Counted from the first letter of the stretch, positions 15,757-22,859 are shown. The stretch is DNA of 22,859 bases from Kiritimatiellia bacterium (GCA_017959645.1 JAGDAE010000209.1:1-22859), one strand, 5' to 3'. A program made the numbers and translations. The notes: generated from the letters alone by a model not told the origin.

Positions 15757-16511
15757 CGTATCGTCCTCCATCCGTTGATAGGCCAGAACACCACGCTTCC
15801 CAGCCCCCGAAGCTGCCGGCCGGGGACGACCCCCCAGTAGCGGCTGTCGTAACTGTTGTCGAAATTGTCTCCGCACGCGAAATATTCGTCGTCGCCCATC
15901 GTCACTTCGGCCGGACGCCCCTCGACCGGATGCTCGAGAACATACGTCTCTCCCGGCGTCGCCTTCATCCGCTTGATGTAGTGCGTTCCCTGCGGCAACG
16001 CGTCGATTCCTGTCGTCGAGAAGATCATCACGTCTCCGTCCTTCGGTTTGCGGAAGTTCCATATCCACCGGTTGACGAATATGAAATCTCCGGTCACCAC
16101 CTCGCCCTTCCAGACCGTCTCGCCGGCGCGCACGTATCTGCCGACAAGCCCGCGGCACGCGTCGGTAGGCAGCTTGAACGTCGCCGGATCGGTCCCGACC
16201 CTGACGTCGGCGAAGCCGTCCCTGCGGTCGCGTGCGTGTATCGAGCCGCTCGCCGGCGCCTTGAACTCGACATGCCGCGCTCCCGTCCATATCCACTTCG
16301 CGATCGACAGCGGAAAAACGTCCCACGCCGTCTTCTCGACGCCTTCGATCGTGTGGTAGCCCCACAGCGTCTCCTGCATCGAGCCGGTCGGAATGTTGAA
16401 CGGCTCGTAGAAATACGCCCTGAACGCCATCGCGACCGAAATGGCTACGACCAGCGTGTCGAGCCATTCCCGGCCGTAGTCCTGCCAGGTCTTTTTCGCT
16501 GCGGCGCTCAT
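15753..16511 (-). CDS. lepB: Signal peptidase I
   Basis: This 252-residue membrane serine protease removes Sec signal peptides. One membrane helix lies at about 17-33 (LDTLVVAISVAMAFRAYFYE). The catalytic serine is Ser44 in IPTGSMQETL (box B). The general-base lysine is Lys180 in GTHYIKRMKATPGE (box D). Box E is GDNFDNSYDSRYWG at 214-227. Between boxes B and D lies a larger insert (about 60-140) than in short Gram-positive enzymes. The start is the ATG of an ATGA overlap with guaB, and no Shine-Dalgarno is visible, so translation probably depends on coupling. It ends in an ATGA overlap with the kinase. The exported fucosidase in the same run is a plausible client, as for any Sec substrate. 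Confidence 0.96.
   Translation of the reverse strand: MSAAAKKTWQDYGREWLDTLVVAISVAMAFRAYFYEPFNIPTGSMQETLWGYHTIEGVEKTAWDVFPLSIAKWIWTGARHVEFKAPASGSIHARDRRDGFADVRVGTDPATFKLPTDACRGLVGRYVRAGETVWKGEVVTGDFIFVNRWIWNFRKPKDGDVMIFSTTGIDALPQGTHYIKRMKATPGETYVLEHPVEGRPAEVTMGDDEYFACGDNFDNSYDSRYWGVVPGRQLRGLGSVVFWPINGWRTIR
15765..15769 (-). promoter_or_regulatory. Ribosome binding site deciding the kinase start
   Basis: GGAGG on the minus strand lies 8 nt before the ATG at 15756, inside the last codons of lepB. It favours the MSEQL start over the in-frame ATG at 15771, which would begin within this same site. Confidence 0.65.
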
Positions 16512-18004
16512 GTACGGTAGTTGGGCGCTTCTTTGGTTATCGTGATGTCGTGCGGACGCGCCTCTCTGAGCCCGGCCGCCGTCACGCGGAAGAATCTGCC
16601 CTTCTCCTTCAGTTCGGCGATCGTGCGCGTTCCGCAGTAGCCGAGCGATGCGCGAAGCCCGCCGCAGAACTGGGTCATGATCGACTTCACGTGCCCGGAA
16701 TACGGAACCATCCCCTCGATCCCCTGCGGCACGAGATCGTCTTCGGACTCGTTGTCCTGAAAGTATCTCGCTCTGGACCCCTTGCCGTTCTTCAGCGCCG
16801 CCATCGAACCCATTCCGCGGTACACCACATACTGCCGCCCGTTGGAGTATATCTTCTCGCCCGGGCTTTCCTCCGTTCCCGCGAGAACCGAACCGAGCAT
16901 GACCGAGTCGTCTCCGGCCGCCAGCGCTTTCGGAACGTCGCCCGAAAGCTTGATGCCGCCGTCGGCTATTACCGCGACGCCCGACCCCCTCAGCGCCTTC
17001 GCCGCGCTGTAGACCGCCGTCAGCTGCGGTATGCCGACTCCGCACACCACCCGCGTCGTGCAGATCGACCCGGGCCCGATGCCGACCTTGACCGCGTGCG
17101 CGCCGCATTTCGCCAGCGCCTTCGCCGCCTCGCCAGTGGCGATGTTGCCCGCGATCACGTCCACCTTCGGAAAGTGCTTGACGATGTATTTCGTCATGTC
17201 CATGATCCCCTTCGAGTGTCCGTGCGCGGAATCGACCACGACCACGTCGACCCCGGCGTCGGCCAGCTTCTCCATGCGCGAGATGTCCCCCTTGCCTCCC
17301 GAAACCGAAGCGGACACCCTGAGACGGAACTTGTCGTCGCAGTTGACGTCGGCGTTGGTGTTCTCGACTATGCGCTGCACGTCGGTGAAGCTGTAGAGCC
17401 CCGCCACCCTTCCCGCGCGGTCGACGAGCGGCAGCTTGCCGATCTTGTTCGCCCTCATCAGCTCGTACGCCTTCTTCAGCGACGTGCCCGGCTTGGCGGT
17501 GAGCAGCGTCTTTTGCATGAGATCGCGTATCTTCATCGCGTTCATCGGCGCGAAGCGCATGTCCGACGAGGTGATCATGCCGACGAGCCTTTCCTGGTCG
17601 TCGAGGACCGGAAAGCCGTTGAACTTGATCTTCTTCTCGCGCTTCACCTCGCGGATGAGCGAAATGTCGTCGTTCTCGTGGAAGCAGATCGGGCTCGCGA
17701 TAAGTCCGTTGAGATGGTTCTTCACCTTCGCCACCTCCGCCGCCTGGTCGTCCTCCTCGAGATTCTTGTGGATGACCCCGATGCCGCCGGCCAGCGCCAT
17801 CGCTATCGCCATCGGCGCCTCGGTCACCGTATCCATGGCCGCCGAAATGAACGGGATTTTCATCTTCGTCCGGCTGGTGAGCTTCGTTTCGAGCGAAGCG
17901 TCGTCGGGCAGAAAATCGGCATACTGCGTGACCAGCGTCACGTCATCGTACGTCAGTCCCTCGAAAGGGAACGTTTTCATAAATTCGTCGAGATAGCGGT
18001 TCAT
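16508..18004 (-). CDS. guaB: Inosine-5'-monophosphate dehydrogenase
   Basis: This 498-residue cytosolic enzyme oxidises IMP to XMP with NAD, the first committed step of GMP synthesis. The barrel begins FEGLTYDDVTLV; two CBS motifs fill about 95-220, including GFPVLDDQERLVGMITSSD. The catalytic Cys315 lies in GIGPGSICTTR, IADGGIK follows at 346-352, and the mobile flap has SRARYF. Length fits the usual 490-500. The start at 18004 has GGAAGG 5 nt upstream and places MNRYLDEFMKTFPFEGLTYDD in register with the family. An in-frame ATG 21 nt further upstream lacks this spacing. It is the first gene of the minus-strand run and sits directly behind the promoter at 18044-18072. Confidence 0.97.
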   Translation of the reverse strand: MNRYLDEFMKTFPFEGLTYDDVTLVTQYADFLPDDASLETKLTSRTKMKIPFISAAMDTVTEAPMAIAMALAGGIGVIHKNLEEDDQAAEVAKVKNHLNGLIASPICFHENDDISLIREVKREKKIKFNGFPVLDDQERLVGMITSSDMRFAPMNAMKIRDLMQKTLLTAKPGTSLKKAYELMRANKIGKLPLVDRAGRVAGLYSFTDVQRIVENTNADVNCDDKFRLRVSASVSGGKGDISRMEKLADAGVDVVVVDSAHGHSKGIMDMTKYIVKHFPKVDVIAGNIATGEAAKALAKCGAHAVKVGIGPGSICTTRVVCGVGIPQLTAVYSAAKALRGSGVAVIADGGIKLSGDVPKALAAGDDSVMLGSVLAGTEESPGEKIYSNGRQYVVYRGMGSMAALKNGKGSRARYFQDNESEDDLVPQGIEGMVPYSGHVKSIMTQFCGGLRASLGYCGTRTIAELKEKGRFFRVTAAGLREARPHDITITKEAPNYRT

Positions 18005-18043
18005 TTGCTCCTTCCAAAAACGCATTGCGCCTTTTGGCCGCAT

Positions 18044-18072
18044 ATTATACACTTTTTGCGCGAAAAACACAA
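18044..18072 (-). promoter_or_regulatory. Sigma-70-type promoter upstream of guaB
   Basis: On the minus strand a perfect TATAAT lies at 18044-18049, with TTGTGT at 18067-18072 exactly 17 nt upstream. The -35 box is weak (3 of 6 to TTGACA) but spacing is ideal. Transcription would start near 18037, giving a leader of roughly 30 nt before the guaB Shine-Dalgarno and ATG. It stands out in GC-rich surroundings and probably drives the whole guaB-to-htpX run. Confidence 0.6.
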
Positions 18073-18121
18073 CGCGCCCCGGAGTTTCCCTCTTCGCTCC
18101 CGGCCAGTCCTGTCCGGCTCC

Positions 18122-18138
18122 GCCATACCCTGTACGGC
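18122..18138 (-). terminator. Hairpin downstream of the discoidin-like fragment; weak terminator candidate
   Basis: On the minus strand GCCGTAC and GTATGGC form a 7-bp stem (one G-T pair) around a 3-nt AGG loop, 8 nt after the stop of the fragment at 18147. No T-run follows directly, so intrinsic termination is doubtful. It could still mark the 3' end of the upstream transcript before the guaB promoter. Confidence 0.25.
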
Positions 18139-18146
18139 TATGCGTG

Positions 18147-18392
18147 TCAACGGACGAAAATGACAATTCCGTCCTGATCGATATCGGCCTCGTCCCAGCC
18201 CCAGAACTGGATCTCGGCCGCATAGCCGTACCACGCGGTGTTGTCCGGACGCATCATGTACAAATACCGGTAGTCCTCGGTCGAATCGCACTCGAGCGTC
18301 GTCCATTCGCCCGGCTGGAGACTCGTCGGCGTCGCCGAACGTCGCGATTCCCATCGCCGCGCAGACATGGCAAAATTGTCCCTGGGGGTGAA
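18147..18392 (-). pseudogene. C-terminal fragment of a discoidin (F5/8)-like secreted protein
   Basis: Directly after the TGA of the giant protein the same frame stays open to 18147. It encodes about 80 residues, with one in-frame ATG at 18368 that lacks a convincing Shine-Dalgarno. The stretch TSLQPGEWTTLECDS, then YRYLYMMRPDNTAWYGY and AAEIQFWGW, resembles the second half of a discoidin/F5/8-type carbohydrate-binding domain, where 'YRYLR ... AEIEFYG' closes the fold. The first half of that domain is missing. It ends DGIVIFVR, much like the neighbour's GMALFVR end. The best reading is the remnant of a deleted tandem paralogue. A short independent protein, or readthrough of the upstream TGA, is less likely. 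Together with the guaB promoter and the hairpin it fills the 388-base gap 18005-18392. Confidence 0.55.
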
Positions 18393-21300
18393 TCAACGAA
18401 CGAACAGCGCCATTCCCGCGTTCACGATCGAAACGCGTATCTGCGTAGGCAGCTCCCCCTCGAATCTCGGTTCGCGCCCGCCGCCATCGTAGACGAAGTA
18501 GAACTCGACCCCGCCGCGATTGACGAACTCCACCTTCGCAGGATTGATACCGTAGCTCCAGCCGAGAACCGCGAAATCGTGCGAGCCGCCCTTGCGAGCC
18601 GTCGACTCCGGCGAAACCGAAAGACGGAAAGCCTTCGGGACATTCCCGAAAAGCGTCGCCCAGTTGTAGACCGGGTCCACCTGCTCGATGCAGTAATCGC
18701 TTCCCTGGCCTCTGGAGACGTTGAGGCAGAATTCCGTCTGCGACGCATCGTCCGTGAACGACGTGAACATCGACTGCGAAACCGCCGGATGCGTCGACTT
18801 GAAGACGAATTTGACCTTGGCCTCGGCCGCGCCTGCAGAGAGCGACAGAAGATAGCAGTCGCCGGCGACAGCGACAGTCGTCGGTTCGGTCGCCAGATCG
18901 AACCTGACCGCGTTCTGGTTTGTCTTCGGCCATGTGCAGCGATAGTCGAGCGCGCCGCCGTCAGCCGCGACCCAGTTCGCCGGATCCTCCCAATCGCCGT
19001 TCGTAACCGCCGGATTCCAGTAATAGACCGAATTGTCCACGAGGCCAATCGTACCGACCTGGCTCCGCGAAGAGCCGACCGGATTCGATATCTCGAAGCA
19101 GTAACAGACCGTCTCGTTCACGAACGGGAATTCGACGGCGATTTCGTTGAGGCCGATCGAATTGACCGTACGCGAAGACGTATTCGTGAGCGAGTCTGCG
19201 CCGGCGCCCGTCAGGAGCGTCAGCGTCGTCGTACCCGCGCCGATCTTCTCGACGTCCGCATAAAAGACCGCATTCCAGCCGGAAGAGACAGCGCGAACCG
19301 CGCTCGCGAGCTGCGAGGCGCCCGCCATCGTAACGCAGCCGGAAAGCGTATCTTCGGCGTCGGAGTCCGAAGCGAGCACCATACTGTAATGATAGTCCTT
19401 TTCGGCGACAAGCGCTTCCCCGCCAAATGCAGTCGCCCTCAGCTCGATCTCTCCGATCGAAGTTACGGCGGCTTCGGCGGCAAGTTCGGCGTCGGAGAAA
19501 TCGGCCTCGGTCGCAAGATAGAGCTTGGCGAACGCAACGCCGCCGCCGAGCGAAACGGCTTCGGCTGTGACGGAAATCCCCGCGCCGTCCGAGACATCGG
19601 CATCGATGGAGTCGCCAAGAGCGGGCTCGTCAGCCGCCGCGAGATAGACGAGTTCCGAAAGCGAGGTGCAGTTGCCGTTTCCGTCCACCGTGAAGATTCG
19701 CGCATAGCCCGAACCGAGCGACCGATAATCAAGCGTTGCGATGCCTTCGTCGAATGTAAGGACTTCGGCATTCTCCCAGCTGCCGGGATAATCGCCGCCA
19801 TCGACCGAACCGTAGACGATCTTGACCGTATCGTCGCCCGCATAATCGCTTGAAACGGTGAGAACGCCGCCCGATTCCCCGCAAGCGCATACGAACGCCG
19901 GCAGTACGCGGAAGAGCGAACCGTCGCCGGGATCGAGCATCTGCCGCCACGCCCCGCCGTTGCGGGACATCCTGAAGCTGTCCGCGCCGGCAAGACCGCC
20001 GGCGGCTCCGCCCCAGTAATCGTCGTTCTGCGTTTCGAAATGGAACCTGTGCCAGCCCGTCGTCCCGCACGCATACGACGCGGTATGGTTGGCGCTGTCA
20101 TACGTATTGGCAATGGAAACGTCATCGATAATCAGATTGACCCCCGCGTCGATCGTATAGTCGAAAGCGTAATTCCCCGCCTGCAGCCAGACATAACCCT
20201 CGTAGACATAGAACGCATCGCCGACCCATGAACTTGCCGTGCCCGAATCGAACGGATTGTCCCATGCATAGGCGGCGCCGCCCTGCCAGTAATGGAAAAC
20301 CGGCATCGGCCCGAGCTGACGGCAGCGCTGATTGTATTCGGTACCGGTCTCGAGGCCCATGATATCCTGTCCCCAATGGCGATCCCAGGCCGTGCCGCGT
20401 CCCTGCCAGAGTCCTGCGTAGTTGGGAAGATTCGCGCCCTTCCTTGTCGTGATCGTCACCGGCTCGCTCTCGACGCTCTTCGACGGGCCGTTCTCGGCAT
20501 GGAAAGTTATCGTGTAATCGCGATTGGCTCTGAGTCCGCCGATGCCGACGCGCGGCGTTCCGCCGGCGATGCCGCTCGCGACGCGCTCGAACGACCAGCT
20601 TCCGTTCGCCGGCGCGACCGTGAAGACGACATCGCATTCGGTGCCGATCGATTCGGGTATCGAGATGTTGAGATTGAACGCGGCCGAATCGACCCCGACC
20701 GAAGCGATCGAGACAAGCGAAGCGGTCAACGTCTCTTCCGCGGCGACCGGAAGCTCTTTCAGGGCCTCCGCATCCGACCAGAGATACTCGCCGTCCTTGA
20801 CCGCGACGAGACGGCAGTAGGCCGCCCCATCCGGAATCGGCGCCGAAACATTCCGCATCCTTTCATCGCTCGCGACGGCGGCAAGCGCGACTTTCTCATC
20901 CCACGCATCAAAATCATTTCCGGCATAGTCGTCACCGAAGCAGGCGTAAAGATCATATCCTTCAACACACTTGTCGAAAAGCGCGGTCGCGCGAAGCTTG
21001 CCCGCGACAATTGACGGGGTGTCAACCGTGATCGGTTCCGCCGTATCGACGCGGAAGAGCGAACCGTCGCCGGGATCGGCCATCTGATTCCACGTCACTC
21101 CGCCGTCGTTCGAGAACTCAAAGCCCGCGACCTCGGTCTGTGCCGACGAAATCGACCGATCGCGCACCGCGACAACATGAATCGGATGCCAACCGGTGAA
21201 TGTCGGTGTGTAGGAATAACCGACCCCAACGTAATAATCGAACGGATCGTTACTCATCCACTGACCATACATCGCCTCGCTGTCAAACTGGATATAGACC

Positions 21301-22859
21301 GTCTGCGATATCATCGCGACTCTGAAGGTATACTCCTTCCCCTCGGCCATGTACATATACCCCTTGTAGCCGAAGCCGCAATTTATATAACCGGCATCCA
21401 TCGGCCACGTATTTTCAGAGCCATCGATTTCCGACACCCACGACGGCTTGGCATACGCCCATATTCCGCTTTCGCGATGCCGCTCGAGTTCGCCGCTGCC
21501 GACGGCTAACGGCAGCGGATCGAAATCGCTCGCGTTGGTCGAATATTTCTTGATCTCCCAAAGCCCCGTGTAGGCGGACGTTGTAACCGAATCTTCGGGC
21601 ATGACCGTGACACTGAACACATCGCCGATCGGCAGACGATCATCGCCCGAAACCCCGTAAAGCTGCGCATAGTATGTCTTACCCGGCGTCAGACCATCGA
21701 CCGCGTATACCTTATGTCCCAGAGACGAAACATCGATAGCAAGCGTCTCGGTCCACTTCAAGTCGTTCGCCGCAGGACCGTAGTCAAGCTCGAAATCGTA
21801 TACCGATGACGCGTCGCCATCGCCGTAGTAATCGAACTCCACTCCCAGCGCGGTCTTGGAAAGCGCGCCGGTCGAGGTGATCTTCGCCATCAGCGCCCCG
21901 CCCGAGACAATCTCGATGTCTTCGATCGCCTTCGAGATCGACCACGTCGCAATCCCATCCTTGACCGCCGCAAGGCGGAAGTACCGCGCGCCGTCGGGAA
22001 TCGCGATCGAATACGATCCGACCGTCTGGCCATCGGCGATTTCATCAATCTCCTCGTTTGCCCATGCCGCGAAATTGTTGTCCCCATATTCCGATGCAAA
22101 GCAGGCGTAGAGCGTCGCCCCTTCCAGCGACGGATCAATGTCAATCGCCGCATTGACATTCTCGCCATCACTGTTGACAAACGCAAAACTGAGCTTCTCA
22201 TCGCCCGTAATGCGGAACACGGAACCATCACTAGGGTCTTTGTACGGGGCCTTGGTTGCTCCTCCATCGACAGAGATCGTCAACCCGTTCTCCGAAGCGT
22301 ATTCGCTATAGCCTGCAGGACCGCCAGTAATGAATCTTATCTCGTACCATCTTGATTCAGAAAAGACATGGGTGTGCGACTCGGGGGCGGAATTCGGAAA
22401 ATCATTACGATTGCTATAGAACGTCACACCATCAACATCAATCTGATATGTTTTTATGTACGAGTCAATGGTGAATGTATATGGCACACCGGCTACAAAA
22501 TATGCATATCCGCCAAATGCTGTTGTACAATCGGCGCCAAAATTAAAACCATGATTCCAGTCAAACTGACTATCCGCTGCTCCTGCTGCCCCAACAAAAA
22601 ACATTCGTGGATCCCAATAACGATAAGTTGGGTCTCCGTTACGCAATGGGTCAAGCGCACCATCCCAAGAAGCCCAGGCATGATTAAGGATAATGAGACC
22701 ATTTTTGGATGTGTCTACAACCGGATCTGCCGTCGTCACGAACGGCTTGACTTCCCCGAACGCGGCTTCGCCGTCGGACGAATAGAGCCGACCGTAATAG
22801 AGCGTGCACGACGAAAGCCCGTCGAATTCGAATGCCGTCGCGCCATCGCCAAGGTCGGT
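18393..22859 (-). CDS. Giant modular secreted/surface protein with FN3-like and PA14-like repeats (N-terminus outside window)
   Basis: The frame is open to the right edge, so the start is missing; 1488 residues remain. The protein is built of repeated supermodules. Each has an FN3-like stretch (for example VDGLTPGKTYYAQLYGVSG) and a roughly 180-residue beta-rich unit with a GYAYFVAG / GYMYMAEGKEYTF / GYVWLQAGNYAF strand, closing DPGDGSLFRV. Two of the three then have a clear shared arm with LYACF and IPDG..Y.RL.AVKDG. The beta units resemble PA14-type sugar-binding domains. The C-terminal third has weaker FN3-like parts, then YYWNPAVTNGDWEDPANW and a tail ending GMALFVR. No catalytic motif was seen. 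A surface glycan-binding or adhesion role is inferred. It is transcribed toward guaB; the first visible GTG (22739) is internal, not a start. Confidence 0.88.
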   Translation of the reverse strand, partial: TDLGDGATAFEFDGLSSCTLYYGRLYSSDGEAAFGEVKPFVTTADPVVDTSKNGLIILNHAWASWDGALDPLRNGDPTYRYWDPRMFFVGAAGAADSQFDWNHGFNFGADCTTAFGGYAYFVAGVPYTFTIDSYIKTYQIDVDGVTFYSNRNDFPNSAPESHTHVFSESRWYEIRFITGGPAGYSEYASENGLTISVDGGATKAPYKDPSDGSVFRITGDEKLSFAFVNSDGENVNAAIDIDPSLEGATLYACFASEYGDNNFAAWANEEIDEIADGQTVGSYSIAIPDGARYFRLAAVKDGIATWSISKAIEDIEIVSGGALMAKITSTGALSKTALGVEFDYYGDGDASSVYDFELDYGPAANDLKWTETLAIDVSSLGHKVYAVDGLTPGKTYYAQLYGVSGDDRLPIGDVFSVTVMPEDSVTTSAYTGLWEIKKYSTNASDFDPLPLAVGSGELERHRESGIWAYAKPSWVSEIDGSENTWPMDAGYINCGFGYKGYMYMAEGKEYTFRVAMISQTVYIQFDSEAMYGQWMSNDPFDYYVGVGYSYTPTFTGWHPIHVVAVRDRSISSAQTEVAGFEFSNDGGVTWNQMADPGDGSLFRVDTAEPITVDTPSIVAGKLRATALFDKCVEGYDLYACFGDDYAGNDFDAWDEKVALAAVASDERMRNVSAPIPDGAAYCRLVAVKDGEYLWSDAEALKELPVAAEETLTASLVSIASVGVDSAAFNLNISIPESIGTECDVVFTVAPANGSWSFERVASGIAGGTPRVGIGGLRANRDYTITFHAENGPSKSVESEPVTITTRKGANLPNYAGLWQGRGTAWDRHWGQDIMGLETGTEYNQRCRQLGPMPVFHYWQGGAAYAWDNPFDSGTASSWVGDAFYVYEGYVWLQAGNYAFDYTIDAGVNLIIDDVSIANTYDSANHTASYACGTTGWHRFHFETQNDDYWGGAAGGLAGADSFRMSRNGGAWRQMLDPGDGSLFRVLPAFVCACGESGGVLTVSSDYAGDDTVKIVYGSVDGGDYPGSWENAEVLTFDEGIATLDYRSLGSGYARIFTVDGNGNCTSLSELVYLAAADEPALGDSIDADVSDGAGISVTAEAVSLGGGVAFAKLYLATEADFSDAELAAEAAVTSIGEIELRATAFGGEALVAEKDYHYSMVLASDSDAEDTLSGCVTMAGASQLASAVRAVSSGWNAVFYADVEKIGAGTTTLTLLTGAGADSLTNTSSRTVNSIGLNEIAVEFPFVNETVCYCFEISNPVGSSRSQVGTIGLVDNSVYYWNPAVTNGDWEDPANWVAADGGALDYRCTWPKTNQNAVRFDLATEPTTVAVAGDCYLLSLSAGAAEAKVKFVFKSTHPAVSQSMFTSFTDDASQTEFCLNVSRGQGSDYCIEQVDPVYNWATLFGNVPKAFRLSVSPESTARKGGSHDFAVLGWSYGINPAKVEFVNRGGVEFYFVYDGGGREPRFEGELPTQIRVSIVNAGMALFVR
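19895..20432 (-). repeat. PA14-like module copy C of the giant protein
   Basis: It begins YAGLWQGRGTAWD, paralleling YTGLWEIKK of copy B, and ends DPGDGSLFRVLPAF. It lies 1143 bp from copy B, measured at the shared end motif. Confidence 0.65.
19906..19935. repeat. 30-bp exact direct repeat, copy 2
   Basis: This is the second copy of the 30-base identical segment at 21049-21078, in the same orientation and the same place within the repeated module. Confidence 0.8.
20785..20958 (-). repeat. Arm repeat after module B (LYACF ... AVKDG)
   Basis: The coding strand gives LYACFGDDYAGNDFDAW, then IPDGAAYCRLVAVKDG, matching the arm at 21955-22120. After module C the equivalent position holds only a diverged version. 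Confidence 0.65.
21039..21582 (-). repeat. PA14-like module copy B of the giant protein
   Basis: It begins YTGLWEIKKYST and ends DPGDGSLFRVDTAEP. It contains GYMYMAEGKEYTFRV and TGWHPIHVVAV, matching GYVWLQAGNYAF and TGWHRFHFET in copy C. Its 3' end shares 30 identical bases with copy C. Confidence 0.65.
21049..21078. repeat. 30-bp exact direct repeat, copy 1
   Basis: Thirty bases are identical to 19906-19935. On the coding strand they cover the DPGDGSLFRV codons that close modules B and C. Identity at synonymous positions suggests recent duplication or gene conversion. Confidence 0.8.
21955..22120 (-). repeat. Arm repeat after module A (LYACF ... AVKDG)
   Basis: The coding strand gives LYACFASEYGDNNFAAW, then IPDGARYFRLAAVKDG. 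It pairs with the arm at 20785-20958 in sequence and in its position after a PA14-like module. Confidence 0.65.
22206..22740 (-). repeat. PA14-like module copy A of the giant protein
   Basis: The first of three related beta-rich units begins near LIILNHAWASWDG and ends DPSDGSVFRIT. Its end motif lies 1161 bp upstream of that of copy B, a whole number of codons. Much of it is lower in GC than the other copies. Confidence 0.6.

Noticed and set aside
13327..15840. An 837-codon open frame on the plus strand opposite the kinase
   Set aside because: It is antisense to a kinase with clear motifs; its translation is arginine/leucine-rich without recognisable domains, as expected from the complement of GC-rich codons.
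18393..18395. Selenocysteine or programmed readthrough at the giant protein's TGA
   Set aside because: No selenocysteine insertion hairpin is apparent and the sequence after the TGA is only a partial domain; kept only as a minor alternative.
18300..18400. Alternative frame (around residues AMGIATFGDADES) suggesting a frameshift in the discoidin-like fragment
   Set aside because: The frame leading into TSLQPGEWTTL is already open back to the preceding stop, so no frameshift is needed; the alternative frame degenerates on both sides.
22737..22739. GTG at 22739 as the start of the giant protein
   Set aside because: The frame continues open to the window edge with an FN3-like segment (TLYYGRLYSSDGEAAFG), and there is no signal peptide after the GTG.

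Overview
This 22.9 kb window is GC-rich, densely coding bacterial DNA. The gene content points to the PVC superphylum, most likely a Kiritimatiellota/Lentisphaerota-like gut or mucosal organism. The indicators are a PVC-style Gfo/Idh/MocA oxidoreductase paired with Tat-exported xylose-isomerase-like TIM barrels, a YdjY-like secreted protein, a fucose-use module, and a giant secreted FN3/PA14-like protein with a 'NGDWEDPANW'-type segment. The phylum is an inference from gene style; no rRNA or marker tree is available.

Left block (1-7640, + strand): a tight run of seven genes. It opens with the 3' part of a Gfo/Idh/MocA oxidoreductase (cut by the window edge). Next come two Tat-signal TIM-barrel isomerase/epimerase-like proteins, the second also with a lipobox. 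A PLP class I/II aminotransferase, a secreted YdjY-like protein, the AAA+ replication/recombination factor RarA and a single-pass membrane coiled-coil protein follow. Most junctions are 1-4 nt overlaps or gaps of a few bases, so this is probably one transcript. The first three genes look like an exported sugar oxidation/isomerisation set, while rarA is a housekeeping passenger.

Middle block (7654-18004, - strand, convergent with the left block): a seven-gene run read right to left. The order is guaB (IMP dehydrogenase), lepB (signal peptidase I), a membrane Ser/Thr kinase with a large extracytoplasmic part, fucP (fucose permease), a secreted GH29 alpha-L-fucosidase, fucI (L-fucose isomerase) and htpX (membrane metalloprotease). 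The first four junctions are all 4-nt ATGA overlaps. A TATAAT-type promoter sits just upstream of guaB. The fucosidase should release fucose outside the cytoplasmic membrane, FucP should import it and FucI should convert it to fuculose. Fuculokinase and fuculose-phosphate aldolase are not in the window.

Right block (18005-22859, - strand): about 390 bases hold the guaB promoter, a hairpin and a C-terminal fragment of a discoidin-like protein. Beyond that lies the C-terminal 1488 residues of a giant modular secreted protein whose start is outside the window. That protein has three supermodules repeating at 1161 and 1143 bp, a sharply lower-GC patch inside one module, and a C-terminal tail resembling the tail of the neighbouring fragment.

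No tRNA, rRNA, CRISPR array or insertion sequence was seen.
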